Shown: one piece after another, positions 42,436-51,965 of the stretch | How the letters are laid out: every line of letters begins with the position of its first letter | Numbering within the stretch: the stretch's first letter is position 1 | Source of the DNA: Archaeoglobus sulfaticallidus PM70-1 | GTDB taxonomy: Archaea; Halobacteriota; Archaeoglobi; Archaeoglobales; Archaeoglobaceae | Assembly (NCBI RefSeq): GCF_000385565.1 | Contig: NC_021169.1 | Location: 744,001 to 808,000 of the forward strand | Length of the DNA stretch: 64,000 nt | Direction: 5' to 3' | Made by a program: the position numbers and the translations under genes | Notes under the pieces: generated by a model | Databases searched by the model: none | What the model was told of the DNA's origin: nothing | Seen by the model: only the letters and a program-made list of their open reading frames with translations

Positions 42436-43707
42436 ATGGATGTTATTATAAAAGGGGGAGAGATTGACGGCAAAGCTGTACCTCCCCCATCAAAGAGCTA
42501 CACACATCGAGCCTTCATCTCCGCATCGCTTTCAAGATCAAGCAGAGTAGAGAACCCGCTGATATCCTTGGATACCCTGGCAACACTCAAAGCCTGTAGA
42601 TTCATTGGTGCCGCTTTTGAAAGAAACGAGGGTTTTAGATTTCGTGGAGTTGAGGAGATAAAGACCTCAGGCTACTTAAACCTCATGAACTCTGGCACAA
42701 CGATAAGAATATTTACGGGCCTGCTATCCTTATCCAGATCCGGAAGGTTCTCCGTGCTGGATGGGGATCCATCTTTGAGGAAAAGACCGAATCTGGAGCT
42801 TGTTCTGGCATTGAAAAAACTCGGTGCCCGAATCTATGGAAGCAGCAGTTATGCCCCACCAATATGGGTTAAAGGCGTCGTTAAGGGTGGAGAGGTTGAG
42901 ATATCAGCTAAAAGCTCACAGTTCATCTCAAGCTTGTTGTTCACACTCCCGCTCTGTGATCAGGATTCTGAAGTCAGGGTTAAGGAGGTTAAGTCCAGGC
43001 CCTATATCGATATCACGCTCGATGTGCTGGCAGCAAGTGGAATCAATGTTGAGGAAGAGGGTAATACATACTTCATAGATGGTGGGCAAGAATACCGTTT
43101 GGGGAAATATATCATCCCATCGGATTTTTCATCTATAGGCTACATTCTTTCTGCCGGGATCGCTGGTGGTAGCGTCAGGATATACAACGCCTTTCCTTCC
43201 AAACAGGGAGATCAGGTAATCGTGGACATAATCAGAGAGATGGGTGGAGAGGTCAGATGGGATAAAGAGAGAGGTATAGTTGAAGCAGAAAAATCGGATC
43301 TTGAAGGGATTGAGATTGATGCTGAGAACTTCCCGGATCTCGTTCCCGTTCTGGCTGCTTTATCCGCCATAGCGAAGGGAAAAACCAAGATAAAGAGGAT
43401 ATCCCATCTGAGGATAAAAGAAATTGATAGAATAGAAGGCATTGTTAGAAACCTTGGATCACTTGGTGTGAAAACAGAGGTAGTTGAAGAGGACAACGAC
43501 CTAAGCTTGATCATCTGGGGAGGAAGAGACGAGTTTCATGGAACCGTGGACTCATTTGGAGACCATAGAATGGCTTTGGCTTTCTCAATTCTTGGATTGA
43601 AATCCAGAGGTCTTATGATAAGGAATGCTGAAGTTGTTTCGGTCTCATTTCCTGGATATTTTGAGGTCATGAAAAGGCTGGGAATGAACATCGAGGTGAG
43701 GGCATGA
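42436..43707 (+). CDS. aroA: 3-phosphoshikimate 1-carboxyvinyltransferase (EPSP synthase)
   Basis: A 423-residue two-domain enzyme: PPPSKSYTHRAFISASLS (phosphate-binding Lys), LMNSGTTIRIFTGLLSLS (LxNxGTxxR) near residue 80, SSQFISSLLFTLPL, and the C-terminal LRIKEIDRIEGIVRNLG and DSFGDHRMALAFSILGLK. It joins shikimate-3-phosphate with PEP on the way to chorismate. ATG 42436 starts the domain exactly. It overlaps aroC by four bases. Confidence 0.95.
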   Translation: MDVIIKGGEIDGKAVPPPSKSYTHRAFISASLSRSSRVENPLISLDTLATLKACRFIGAAFERNEGFRFRGVEEIKTSGYLNLMNSGTTIRIFTGLLSLSRSGRFSVLDGDPSLRKRPNLELVLALKKLGARIYGSSSYAPPIWVKGVVKGGEVEISAKSSQFISSLLFTLPLCDQDSEVRVKEVKSRPYIDITLDVLAASGINVEEEGNTYFIDGGQEYRLGKYIIPSDFSSIGYILSAGIAGGSVRIYNAFPSKQGDQVIVDIIREMGGEVRWDKERGIVEAEKSDLEGIEIDAENFPDLVPVLAALSAIAKGKTKIKRISHLRIKEIDRIEGIVRNLGSLGVKTEVVEEDNDLSLIIWGGRDEFHGTVDSFGDHRMALAFSILGLKSRGLMIRNAEVVSVSFPGYFEVMKRLGMNIEVRA

Positions 43708-44795
43708 ACACTTTCGGAAGGATATTCAGGATAACTACATGGGGAGAGAGCCACGGAAAGGCTGTTGGCTGTGTTATTGATGGCTGTCCATCAAATCTAA
43801 AGCTCAGTGAGGAAGACATCCAGAGAGAACTCGACAGAAGGAAGCCTGGCAAGAAGCTCACGAGCAAAAGGATGGAAGAAGACAGAGTTGAGATACTCTC
43901 CGGAGTGTTCGAGGGAAAAACAACCGGAGCGCCAATATCGATGATCGTCTACAACAGGGATGTGAGAAGTGAGCATTATGTGAAGCTGAAAAACACTCCC
44001 CGGCCAGGACATGCCGATCTAACCTATTTTCTGAAGTATAGGCACAGGGACTGGAGAGGTGGGGGCAGGAGTTCAGCAAGGGAGACTGTGGGAAGGGTTG
44101 CGGGTGGTGCGGTGGCGAAGAAGCTGATAAATGCTTTTGGCATCAATGTTCTTGGATATGCAATCGAGGTTGCAGGGATAAGGTGGGAGAGAGACAGCGA
44201 TGACTATCATGAGGTCTTCCAGCGGGCTGAGAGATCTCCTCTGAGGATTCCGGATGAGAGTGTATCAGAGAGGGCAGAGGAAAGGGTGGTTGAGCTAATG
44301 AAGGAGGGAGACAGTGCCGGAGGGGTTGTGGAGATTGTAGCCACAAATGTTCCTCCCGGGCTTGGAGAGCCCGTGTTCGACAAGCTGAGTGCAAGGCTTG
44401 CCTATGCGGTAATGGGTGTTCCGGCAGTTAAAGGTGTTGAAATAGGTTCTGGCTTCAGACTGGCGAAGATGAAAGGTTCAGAAAGCAACGACCCCATAGT
44501 AATAAGAGATGGAAAAGTAAGGCTCGAAAAGAACGATTGTGGGGGGATACTTGGAGGAATATCTGTTGGGGAGACTATAATTGTAAGATGTGCAATAAAG
44601 CCAACCCCTTCAATATCGAAGAGGCAGAGGACTGTCGATATCGAAAAGATGGAAGAGGTTGAGATCGAGATAACTGGAAGGCACGACCCATGCATAGTTC
44701 CGAGAGCAGTCCCGGTTCTGGAGTCGATGGTTGCCCTAACCCTCGCTGACTTCATGATTCTGCAAGGGTTGATTCCGAAGAGCCTGTCAGAGTAA
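43704..44795 (+). CDS. aroC: Chorismate synthase
   Basis: A 363-residue protein: GRIFRITTWGESHGKAVGCV, RPGHADLTYFLKYRHRDWRG and GGRSSARETVGRVAGGAVAKK, then KPTPSISKRQRTVDI and GRHDPCIVPRAVPVLE are the family signatures for flavin and EPSP binding. It catalyses the last step of the shikimate pathway with reduced FMN. Translationally coupled to aroA. Confidence 0.97.
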   Translation: MNTFGRIFRITTWGESHGKAVGCVIDGCPSNLKLSEEDIQRELDRRKPGKKLTSKRMEEDRVEILSGVFEGKTTGAPISMIVYNRDVRSEHYVKLKNTPRPGHADLTYFLKYRHRDWRGGGRSSARETVGRVAGGAVAKKLINAFGINVLGYAIEVAGIRWERDSDDYHEVFQRAERSPLRIPDESVSERAEERVVELMKEGDSAGGVVEIVATNVPPGLGEPVFDKLSARLAYAVMGVPAVKGVEIGSGFRLAKMKGSESNDPIVIRDGKVRLEKNDCGGILGGISVGETIIVRCAIKPTPSISKRQRTVDIEKMEEVEIEITGRHDPCIVPRAVPVLESMVALTLADFMILQGLIPKSLSE

Positions 44796-44940
44796 ACTCA
44801 TTCACTCTAAGTTTCAGAAAGTTTTGAGGGTAATCAAGATCGCATTATCAAACTACCATACCACAACATCAGAAAATGTTTTTTGCTAACAAATGTATTC
44901 TTCAGAAAAATTTTTAATAAAGACAGGTTAAACACCAATT

Positions 44941-45573
44941 ATGGTGAACTATATAGAACCAATATACAATCCAGACAACTTTTTCAGAAAGGCTAAAGCA
45001 GAGGGTATCGGATTTATTGTGCCGGTTGCCATAGTTGTTATATCGGCAGTTATTGCAACGATCAACGCATATATCACAGCGGACGAGATTGCAAGGATTA
45101 CTGTTGAGATCATAAACAATAAATTCGCCCCAGATCCAGGGGCAATGTACCAGACAATATACATCTCAACAATAGCTGGATCCTTCATAACTCCAATAAT
45201 CGGATGGGTAATCCTCAGTGGATTTGCTCAGGGATTGTCTGCACTCTTTGGTGGGGAGGGAAGCTTTTCACAGACTTTGAAGTTCACAGCCTTCAGTTTC
45301 TATCCGGGCATAATTCTCTCTCCAATTTCGATAAAGATCGCATTGGATTACGAACTGCTTTTGAGAACCTATGGTGTTCAGGCTTTGCTTAGCAAACCGT
45401 TCGTTCAAACCCAGATATTAATTGGCATTATCACAATACTGTGGCAGCTGTTCATATGGATGTTCGCGATAAAGCACGCAAGAAACCTCAGCCTGAAAAA
45501 GAGTTTCATTGTAGCAGCAATGCCGCTGCTGATCTACATAGCGCTAATAGCCATGTCCTCAAACAGGTTCTGA
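44941..45573 (+). CDS. YIP1 family membrane protein
   Basis: A 210-residue protein beginning YIEPIYNPDNFFRKAKAEG, the typical lead-in of archaeal YIP1-domain proteins, followed by five hydrophobic segments (e.g. IGFIVPVAIVVISAVIATIN and ILIGIITILWQLFIWMFAI). The function is unknown. It is monocistronic with TTTTTAATAAAG about 25 bases before the ATG. Confidence 0.8.
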   Translation: MVNYIEPIYNPDNFFRKAKAEGIGFIVPVAIVVISAVIATINAYITADEIARITVEIINNKFAPDPGAMYQTIYISTIAGSFITPIIGWVILSGFAQGLSALFGGEGSFSQTLKFTAFSFYPGIILSPISIKIALDYELLLRTYGVQALLSKPFVQTQILIGIITILWQLFIWMFAIKHARNLSLKKSFIVAAMPLLIYIALIAMSSNRF

Positions 45574-45646
45574 CTGGTAGGTAAGCCAGTTAGGTAACAG
45601 GAGGTAACAGGATAGCAAAATAAAATTTAAGAAAATTTAAAGCTCT

Positions 45647-47167
45647 TTAAAGCCTTTCAAGGTTCTTCTTATTTTTCTTGATCTTGTAGTTCGCGAGCTT
45701 TTCTACAACTGAAAGATCTGCTTCCCTGAACTCGGCATATCCCTTCTCTTTTATGTATTCTATGATCTCCCTACCCCTCTCCGTTCTGACAATTATCGTC
45801 GAAAATCCAGCATCGCTGCCAACACTCCCGACACTGATGTCGCTCTCAACTCCAGTGAAGTCTATGCACATCCTGCATCCGGATGGGATTATCTCCTCAA
45901 GCTCCTTCACAGGGAAACTAACCTCTCCATCCTCGAACTTCACAATGAACTTGCCCTTGGTTATGTCCGTCTTGACAGCTTTGCTCAGATCAATCCCCTT
46001 CCTCGCCAGAAACTCCTTTAGCTGATTGTGATAGAAATTCTCCGTGCAGAATAGTGCCACTGCTACTCCAACCCTGTCCCTGAAGCTCTCTATATTCTGA
46101 ATCTTTCTGAGTCCTGAGACCATACAGGGAGTCCCTACAAATCCCACTCCTTTCTTGCTCCTGAAAACGGCCTTTCTGAGCTCTGGCATCACATCAGCAA
46201 AGCTGTACTTCGTCCCAGTGGCTGTGGATTTTTCGAGCTGTTTGGGTTTCCTTATCGTGACTATTTTTGTTCTCCATTCCTCATCCCTGTCAACGAAAAG
46301 CGATGCATCTATGATACCCATCTCCAGCGCTGAAGCCATGATCTCTGTAACCATCGCCCCATCCTGTCCTGTGAACCTCTTCGACCTTCCGGCAAGTATC
46401 TCAATGTAATCTCCAACACCGCTGAGAGGTTCGTACTCCCATCTCGGGCAGACCCTTATACATGCTCCGCAGTCAATGCAATCGTTCTCCCAGTTCGGGA
46501 AGTCGATTGGCTTGTCTCCGGCTGTTATACCATACACAGGACAGATGGCTGTGCATGTTGAGCAGTGACTGCACAGTCCAGAATCTATCACTTTCTTTTT
46601 CAGATTTCCGAAGTACTTTGCATCGATGATCTTCTCTGGCAGTTCCACCTTCACAGAAAAAGTGCCATTCAAATCCACGAGATCCAGAGCCATCGCAGGG
46701 CAGTTTCTGACACAAACACCACAGGCACCGCATTTATCCGGATCGATGGAGATTTCAGCATCCCCATTCCTCGAGCAGCTTATCGCACCCACAGGACATG
46801 AAAGAACGCAGAGCTGACATGCAATGCAGTTTTCTGGCTTTGAGAAGCCAGATCTCCTGTTCCTGTCAAGTCCAAGCTGCTTTTTGAGCTCCACGAACAT
46901 GCTCGCATCATACACCTTATCGCCAACAATGCTCTCCATCTTTTCGCGATCTTCGATCATCTCTATTACATCGTATGGACATTTCTTAGCACACTCTCCG
47001 CAAAAGTTGCATTTCGAGTAATCCAGCCTGTATGATTTAGGCATTCTTCTTCCATCAGGCATTATCTCGACTTCAATCGCTATGGCCTTCTGCTTGCATG
47101 CCCTCTCACAGGCTTTACAGAATATACAGCCATCCATGGTATATACCGGATGCCCTTTATACTCCAA
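45647..47167 (-). CDS. FrhB-domain F420-hydrogenase-beta-like protein with six [4Fe-4S] motifs
   Basis: A 506-residue iron-sulfur flavoprotein. Six CxxCxxCxxxC motifs start at about residues 14, 53, 114, 146, 199 and 230, then an FrhB/FdhB domain (GRSKRFTGQDGAMVTEIMAS, FVGTPCMVSGLRKI, CRMCIDFTGVESDISVGSVG) binds FAD and F420. FrhB-like proteins move electrons between F420H2 and ferredoxins or partner reductases. So many clusters suggest an electron relay working alone or docking to a soluble partner. TTG start with GGGGTGAT five bases upstream. No partner gene is adjacent. Confidence 0.88.
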   Translation of the reverse strand: MEYKGHPVYTMDGCIFCKACERACKQKAIAIEVEIMPDGRRMPKSYRLDYSKCNFCGECAKKCPYDVIEMIEDREKMESIVGDKVYDASMFVELKKQLGLDRNRRSGFSKPENCIACQLCVLSCPVGAISCSRNGDAEISIDPDKCGACGVCVRNCPAMALDLVDLNGTFSVKVELPEKIIDAKYFGNLKKKVIDSGLCSHCSTCTAICPVYGITAGDKPIDFPNWENDCIDCGACIRVCPRWEYEPLSGVGDYIEILAGRSKRFTGQDGAMVTEIMASALEMGIIDASLFVDRDEEWRTKIVTIRKPKQLEKSTATGTKYSFADVMPELRKAVFRSKKGVGFVGTPCMVSGLRKIQNIESFRDRVGVAVALFCTENFYHNQLKEFLARKGIDLSKAVKTDITKGKFIVKFEDGEVSFPVKELEEIIPSGCRMCIDFTGVESDISVGSVGSDAGFSTIIVRTERGREIIEYIKEKGYAEFREADLSVVEKLANYKIKKNKKNLERL

Positions 47168-47483
47168 GTTATCACCCCTATGTATCTATTTTAATTGACT
47201 AAAACCAATTAGAACTTAAAGTTTTTCTCGAAAAAGTTTTTTAGCAGAAGGTAAATAAAGATTTCTTCGGGTTTTAAACAAAAAATAAAAGATCTCAATT
47301 GGATAAATGAAATAAGGAAGGAGCAACATTAAATAAACCTGAATAATTCTTAAGATTACTGTTTAATTTGCGAAAGATTTAAAAGCAAATTGTCTTAATG
47401 AATTTGCATCGCTGATAAATCCACAAGGGGATTTGATAATATGGTTAAATTCGGGGTGAAAAGCATGATGATAGGTGATGACG

Positions 47484-47822
47484 ATGATAGTGGGGAAGCA
47501 CATAATTGCGGAATTTTATGGAGTCCCAGAGGAGCTGATCTCAAAAGAGGAAACAGTGAGGGCTATCGTCGAGGAGGTGGTCGATAAAGCGGAGCTGACA
47601 AAAGTAGGCTCTGTATATAAGCAGTTCAACCCCCATGGGGTTACTGGAATTGTTCTGATCGCTGAATCTCATGTTTCTATACACACATGGCCTGAGTACG
47701 GGCTTGTGAACCTCGACATTTTTACATGTGGCGACACTTCAAAAACGGAGAAGGCTTTTCGCCTTTTCGTTGAAAAGTTTAAACCAAAATCCTATAGACA
47801 CTATATTCTGGACAGGGGATAA
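47484..47822 (+). CDS. speD: S-adenosylmethionine decarboxylase proenzyme (SpeD/SpeH type)
   Basis: A 112-residue pyruvoyl proenzyme: the self-cleavage site is the Ser in AESHVSIHTWPEYGLVNLD, with catalytic His and Cys (FTCGDTSK) in place. It makes decarboxylated SAM, the aminopropyl donor. AGGTGATG sits five bases before the ATG. It ends three bases before bpsA, confirming the SAM role over the crenarchaeal arginine decarboxylase variant. The ~300-base gap upstream is AT-rich with no convincing gene. Confidence 0.93.
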   Translation: MIVGKHIIAEFYGVPEELISKEETVRAIVEEVVDKAELTKVGSVYKQFNPHGVTGIVLIAESHVSIHTWPEYGLVNLDIFTCGDTSKTEKAFRLFVEKFKPKSYRHYILDRG

Positions 47823-47824
47823 TA

Positions 47825-48847
47825 ATGTCCGAGAGAATTTACAACCAGATACTCCAGAGTTTGGATGGAGAGAAATCGGTTTATGAACTGCTGTATCTGC
47901 AGGATGCAAGCCTTCCAGAGGTATTTGAGATCCTCAACGACCTGCAGAGCAATGGGTTGATAGAGATAAAGGATGGTAAAGCAAGGCTGACAGAAAAGGG
48001 TAGGCAGGAAGTCAGAGAGAGGGGATTAAAGCACCTCGGTAACATCTACTGCACGGCCTGTGAGGGAACTGGAGTTGCTATCAACGAATTCTTTAAAGAG
48101 ATACTCGAGAAGTACTCTGAGATCTCGAACAACAGGCCAGAAGCTATAGAGAAATACGACCAGGGGTTCATAAGCCTTGAAGGAGTTATAAGGAGAGTCG
48201 AGTTCATATACGATCGTGGAGAGCTGAATTCGAGAATATTCGTTGTTGGAGATGACGATCTGCTGAGCATAGCTGCATCCCTGACGGGTTTGCCGAAAAA
48301 AGTTGTGGCTGTGGATATAGATGAGAGGCTCATTAACTTCATCAATAAAACTGCTGAGGAGTATGGACTTAATGTTGAGGCTTTAGTTTATGATGTCCAG
48401 CAACCTTTCATGGACGAATTCAGGAAAAAGTTCGATGTTTTCGTAACTGATCCTGTTGAAACCATTCCGGGACTTAAGCTGTTCCTTTCGAGAGGTGTTT
48501 CAACGCTGAAAGGACCCGGGTGCTCAGGATATTTTGGAATCACAACGCTTGAGGCTTCCCGCAAAAAGTGGTATGAAATACAGAGAATGATCATGGACAT
48601 GGGCTTCATCATAACAGACCTCAGAAGGCACTTCAACATCTACCCACAGGAGGAAAAGAACTTTTTCAGATTTCAGGAGAAGCTCCCAATAGTCGAGAGG
48701 CTCGGGTTCAATGTTGACTTCAACTGGTACAACTCCACGCTCTTCAGGATCGAAGCTGTCATGGACCCGAAGCCTCTGGTAGAGGGAGAGATGATTCTGG
48801 ACGAGAAAGTTTACAAGGATGACGAGAGCTGGGCAACACCATACTGA
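47825..48847 (+). CDS. bpsA: N4-bis(aminopropyl)spermidine synthase
   Basis: A 340-residue protein of the DUF43/BpsA family: N-terminal winged-helix-like region (residues ~1-65), CTACEGTGVAINEFFKE, the catalytic/SAM site VVGDDDLLSIAASLTG and FVTDPVETIPGLKLFLSRG. It adds two aminopropyl groups to make branched polyamines that protect nucleic acids in hyperthermophiles. It forms an operon with speD. Confidence 0.95.
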   Translation: MSERIYNQILQSLDGEKSVYELLYLQDASLPEVFEILNDLQSNGLIEIKDGKARLTEKGRQEVRERGLKHLGNIYCTACEGTGVAINEFFKEILEKYSEISNNRPEAIEKYDQGFISLEGVIRRVEFIYDRGELNSRIFVVGDDDLLSIAASLTGLPKKVVAVDIDERLINFINKTAEEYGLNVEALVYDVQQPFMDEFRKKFDVFVTDPVETIPGLKLFLSRGVSTLKGPGCSGYFGITTLEASRKKWYEIQRMIMDMGFIITDLRRHFNIYPQEEKNFFRFQEKLPIVERLGFNVDFNWYNSTLFRIEAVMDPKPLVEGEMILDEKVYKDDESWATPY

Positions 48848-48860
48848 ACACCATACTGAC

Positions 48861-49187
48861 ATGAAAGTAGCGATTCCATGCACAGATGCTGAAGGAAAAG
48901 AGATTTCAAAATATTTTGGTAGGGCTAGGTACTTCTACATCTACGACACCAAGAGTCAAGAAGGTGGTTTGGTTAGGATTCCCTACATCACAGTCCTACC
49001 AGGAGATGCTCTGAAGTTCCTCGAGTCCCTGAATGTCGATGCCGTCGTCGTCAACACCATAGGAAACAGAAGCAGGGAATATCTACAAAAACGTGGAATA
49101 AAGGTGTTAGAGGGTTTTGATGGGAAAGTTGAAGATATCATAAGCAATTTTATATCTCGGTTTGCTGAGCCATCAGTTGAGTCATGA
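48861..49187 (+). CDS. Dinitrogenase iron-molybdenum cofactor (NifX/NafY-type) domain protein
   Basis: A 108-residue single-domain protein: KVAIPCTDAEGKEISKYFGRARYFYIY and DAVVVNTIGNRSREYLQKRG fit the family, although the common GxG cluster-binding loop is weak. Such small proteins in archaea are thought to carry metal clusters; no nitrogenase is implied. It follows bpsA by 13 bases. The first ATG of the domain (48861) is chosen. Confidence 0.8.
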   Translation: MKVAIPCTDAEGKEISKYFGRARYFYIYDTKSQEGGLVRIPYITVLPGDALKFLESLNVDAVVVNTIGNRSREYLQKRGIKVLEGFDGKVEDIISNFISRFAEPSVES

Positions 49188-49900
49188 TCTAATCATGACT
49201 CATGAATCCATAATTAACCTCTTTTAACTAATTTTTTAGACAGATAGAGCAGCAAGGGGCTGATTATGAAATATACTGGAGCAGCATTCAAACCGAACTC
49301 TAATCCAAACAGAGGTTCGATTTCCGGGTTTTGATCTCTTCTGGCGCTTCTTTTGGCGCTTTAATCCCGTGTTCTAATTTCCTTAAGTTCCTTAATTTCC
49401 GGTGCACTTTCTCTATTGATTTTGATTTTTTCCGTTTTCAGTACAGCTTCATACACAGCGAGGAGCTTTCTTTCCAACAAACACAGCCTTTACAAAAACC
49501 GAGGGGGGTTTACCCCCCATAATTCTCATAAATCTCAGAGATGTAGTTCCTTTTTATAACCTCCCTGAGCTCATCCACAGCGGAAATCACTCTATCGGCG
49601 TATGATGTCAACTTCAACCCTCCTGTCAAAGATTATGACATATTTGAGACACATAATGTGATCACCAGCATATCTCGAGACACCATAGATATAGAGTCCG
49701 ATCTTATGCCAGCGACACAACAAACATTGCCGAAATTAGCATGATTAGCAGAAAGAGGATTAGTGCAGACCTTCTTGAAATACTTCTTCCTTAACTTTTT
49801 CAATTCCAGCCGGGATACGCTCAATAATTTCATTGAACTTTTGTTGACTGCATTCTGTAAATTCCTTACGATTTTATGGTAAAAGCGAAATAATTAAACG
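49188..49900. other. No intact gene; decayed or non-coding stretch
   Basis: Only broken fragments are readable. On the minus strand there are SPLLLYLSKKLVKRG near 49210 with a hydrophobic lead-in (LNAAPVYFII), and AVDELREVIKRNYISEIYEN near 49530-49600. They may belong to one lost gene. No promoter, RNA or repeat stands out. Confidence 0.4.
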
Positions 49901-51946
49901 ATGAGATATGGCTTTCTGCCTATGAAATTCCTTATGGAGAATGAGGTTAAGGACATACTTGAAGATTATGGCATAAAAACTGCAAAATGCCTTTTTGCGA
50001 GAGATGAGGATGAGGCTGTGGAATATGCTAAACAGATAGGATATCCTGTTGTGATGAAAGTTGCATCCAGAAAGATCATTCACAAGAGCGATGTTGGTGG
50101 GGTTCTGCTGAATCTGAACAGCGAGGAAGAGGTCAGGCAGGGTTTCAGGAAGCTCATCAGCATAAAGGATGTTGAGGGAGTTAATGTCCAGCCCGCTCTG
50201 AAAAAGGGTATAGAGGTTATAGTTGGTGTGTCTGAGAACGAGCAGTTCGGAAGCGTTGTAATGTTCGGTCTTGGTGGTGTTTTCGTCGAGGTTTTAAAAG
50301 ATGTCTCAATGAGACTGCTTCCGTTAAGCAGAAAGGATGCTGAAGAGATGGTAAAAGAAATTAAAGGATACAGGCTGCTTGAAGGCTACAGAAACTATAA
50401 AGGAGATGTTAAGGCTCTGGTTGATCTTTTGCTGAAGCTGAACGATGTTGTCGAGGAGCAGAACATAATAGAAATGGATCTGAACCCAATCTTCGTTTAC
50501 GAGGATGGCTATGCTGTTGCGGATGCTAGGGCGGTTGTAGGAAAAAGAAGAGAGTTTGATAGGGTTACTAAAAAAGATCTTCACAGGCTGTTCTATCCTG
50601 AGAGTGTTGCGATAATCGGAGCATCAAGAACAGTCGGGAAACCGGGCTACAACATAGTATGGAACCTAAAGCAGCATGGATTCAGGGGCAGAATATATCC
50701 TGTCAACCCAAATGCGGATAAGATACTCGACTACAAGTGCTATCCCAGCATTCTGGACATACCTGATGAGATAGACATGGCGATAATAGCCGTGCCGGCG
50801 AAACTCGTGCCACAGGTTATGGAGCAGTGTGCAGAGAAGCATGTAAAGGGTGCGGTTATAGTCAGCTCCGGATTCAGCGAGGAGGGAGAAATTGGGGCTG
50901 AATATGAGAGAAGGGTGCTTGAAATAGCCAAAAGCAGCGGGATCAGAATATTCGGACCGAACACCACAGGAGTTCTGAACACAGATAACGGATTCATAAC
51001 AACCTTCGCCAAAATGCCGATAATAAAGGTTGGGGATATTGGCATTGTCGCCCAGACTGGGCTGTTTCTTGGAATAATCATGGCCCATGTGGCAACCAGC
51101 CATCCGAGCATAGGATTCAGCAAGATAGTTGGAATGGGAAACAAGATAGATGTTGAAGATTATGAGGTTCTCGACTTTCTGCTTGATGACGAGAAAACAA
51201 AGGTTATAGGAATGTACATTGAAGGCTTGAAGAATGGAAGGAGTTTCTACGAGATCTCAAGAGAGGCTGAAAAGCCAATAGTTGTTTTCAAGAGTGGGAG
51301 AAGCGATTACGGGAAAAAAGCTGCTATGAGCCATACAGCTTCAATTTGCGGTGATGATGAGGTTTTCTCTGCGATGTGCAAACAGGCGAATATAACGAGG
51401 GTTTATAGCTTCGAAGAGATGTTCAATGTTACTAAGGCTTTCTCCCTCCAGCCACTCCCCTCAGGAGATAATGTGGCATTAATACACTACACAGGCTCGG
51501 GATGCGTTCAGGGTGCCGATGCGATCTACTTCAACAACTTGAAGCTTGCTGAGCTCTCAGAGGAGACTGTTAAGAAAATAGAGGAGGTTACACCAGAGTG
51601 GCACAGGGTCAACAACCCCCTCGACATCTGGCCGATGGTTGAATACTATGGCCCCTACAGAGCATACGATACGGCAATTAACGCATTGTTGAGCGATGAA
51701 AATGTTGACTCGCTGGTGGTTGCGATGTGGGCGGGGATAGACATCGGAGGAAGTATATACAATCCAGACTTCAAAAAAATCAAAGAATATGGTAAACCAG
51801 TTTACTTCGTTGCTGAGGGTTTGAGAGAGGGAGTTTTCGAGACCAAAAATAGATATGAGTTCAACGGCTTTCCTGTGTACCCTGATATAATCACAGCGGT
51901 CAATGTGCTTGGCAAGGTTAGCAGATATGCACGCAGATGGGATTGA
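49901..51946 (+). CDS. ADP-forming acyl-CoA synthetase (beta-alpha fusion)
   Basis: A 681-residue fusion. Residues ~10-220 are the ATP-grasp (beta) domain (YPVVMKVASRKIIHKSDVGG). Residues ~230-681 form the alpha part: CoA-binding (VAIIGASRTVGKPGYNI), ligase domain (GPNTTGVLN) and phospho-His segment AMSHTASICGDDEVF. It converts acyl-CoA, ADP and phosphate to acid, ATP and CoA in the cytosol, giving energy from acyl-CoA breakdown. The domain order is beta before alpha, the reverse of many archaeal versions. The substrate (acetyl, aryl or branched) cannot be told. A start at 49922 is also possible. Confidence 0.9.
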   Translation: MRYGFLPMKFLMENEVKDILEDYGIKTAKCLFARDEDEAVEYAKQIGYPVVMKVASRKIIHKSDVGGVLLNLNSEEEVRQGFRKLISIKDVEGVNVQPALKKGIEVIVGVSENEQFGSVVMFGLGGVFVEVLKDVSMRLLPLSRKDAEEMVKEIKGYRLLEGYRNYKGDVKALVDLLLKLNDVVEEQNIIEMDLNPIFVYEDGYAVADARAVVGKRREFDRVTKKDLHRLFYPESVAIIGASRTVGKPGYNIVWNLKQHGFRGRIYPVNPNADKILDYKCYPSILDIPDEIDMAIIAVPAKLVPQVMEQCAEKHVKGAVIVSSGFSEEGEIGAEYERRVLEIAKSSGIRIFGPNTTGVLNTDNGFITTFAKMPIIKVGDIGIVAQTGLFLGIIMAHVATSHPSIGFSKIVGMGNKIDVEDYEVLDFLLDDEKTKVIGMYIEGLKNGRSFYEISREAEKPIVVFKSGRSDYGKKAAMSHTASICGDDEVFSAMCKQANITRVYSFEEMFNVTKAFSLQPLPSGDNVALIHYTGSGCVQGADAIYFNNLKLAELSEETVKKIEEVTPEWHRVNNPLDIWPMVEYYGPYRAYDTAINALLSDENVDSLVVAMWAGIDIGGSIYNPDFKKIKEYGKPVYFVAEGLREGVFETKNRYEFNGFPVYPDIITAVNVLGKVSRYARRWD

Positions 51947-51965
51947 GAATTAAGGGCCGTGGGAG

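Noticed and set aside
47465-47600. Small upstream frame (MMIGDDDDSG) before speD after GGGGTGA
   Set aside because: It runs out of frame through the start of speD; the speD frame has its own Shine-Dalgarno motif and a conserved product.
49331-49522. 63-codon plus frame in the 49.2-49.9 kb gap
   Set aside because: No promoter or Shine-Dalgarno motif, low-complexity Phe/Ser text and better remnants on the other strand.
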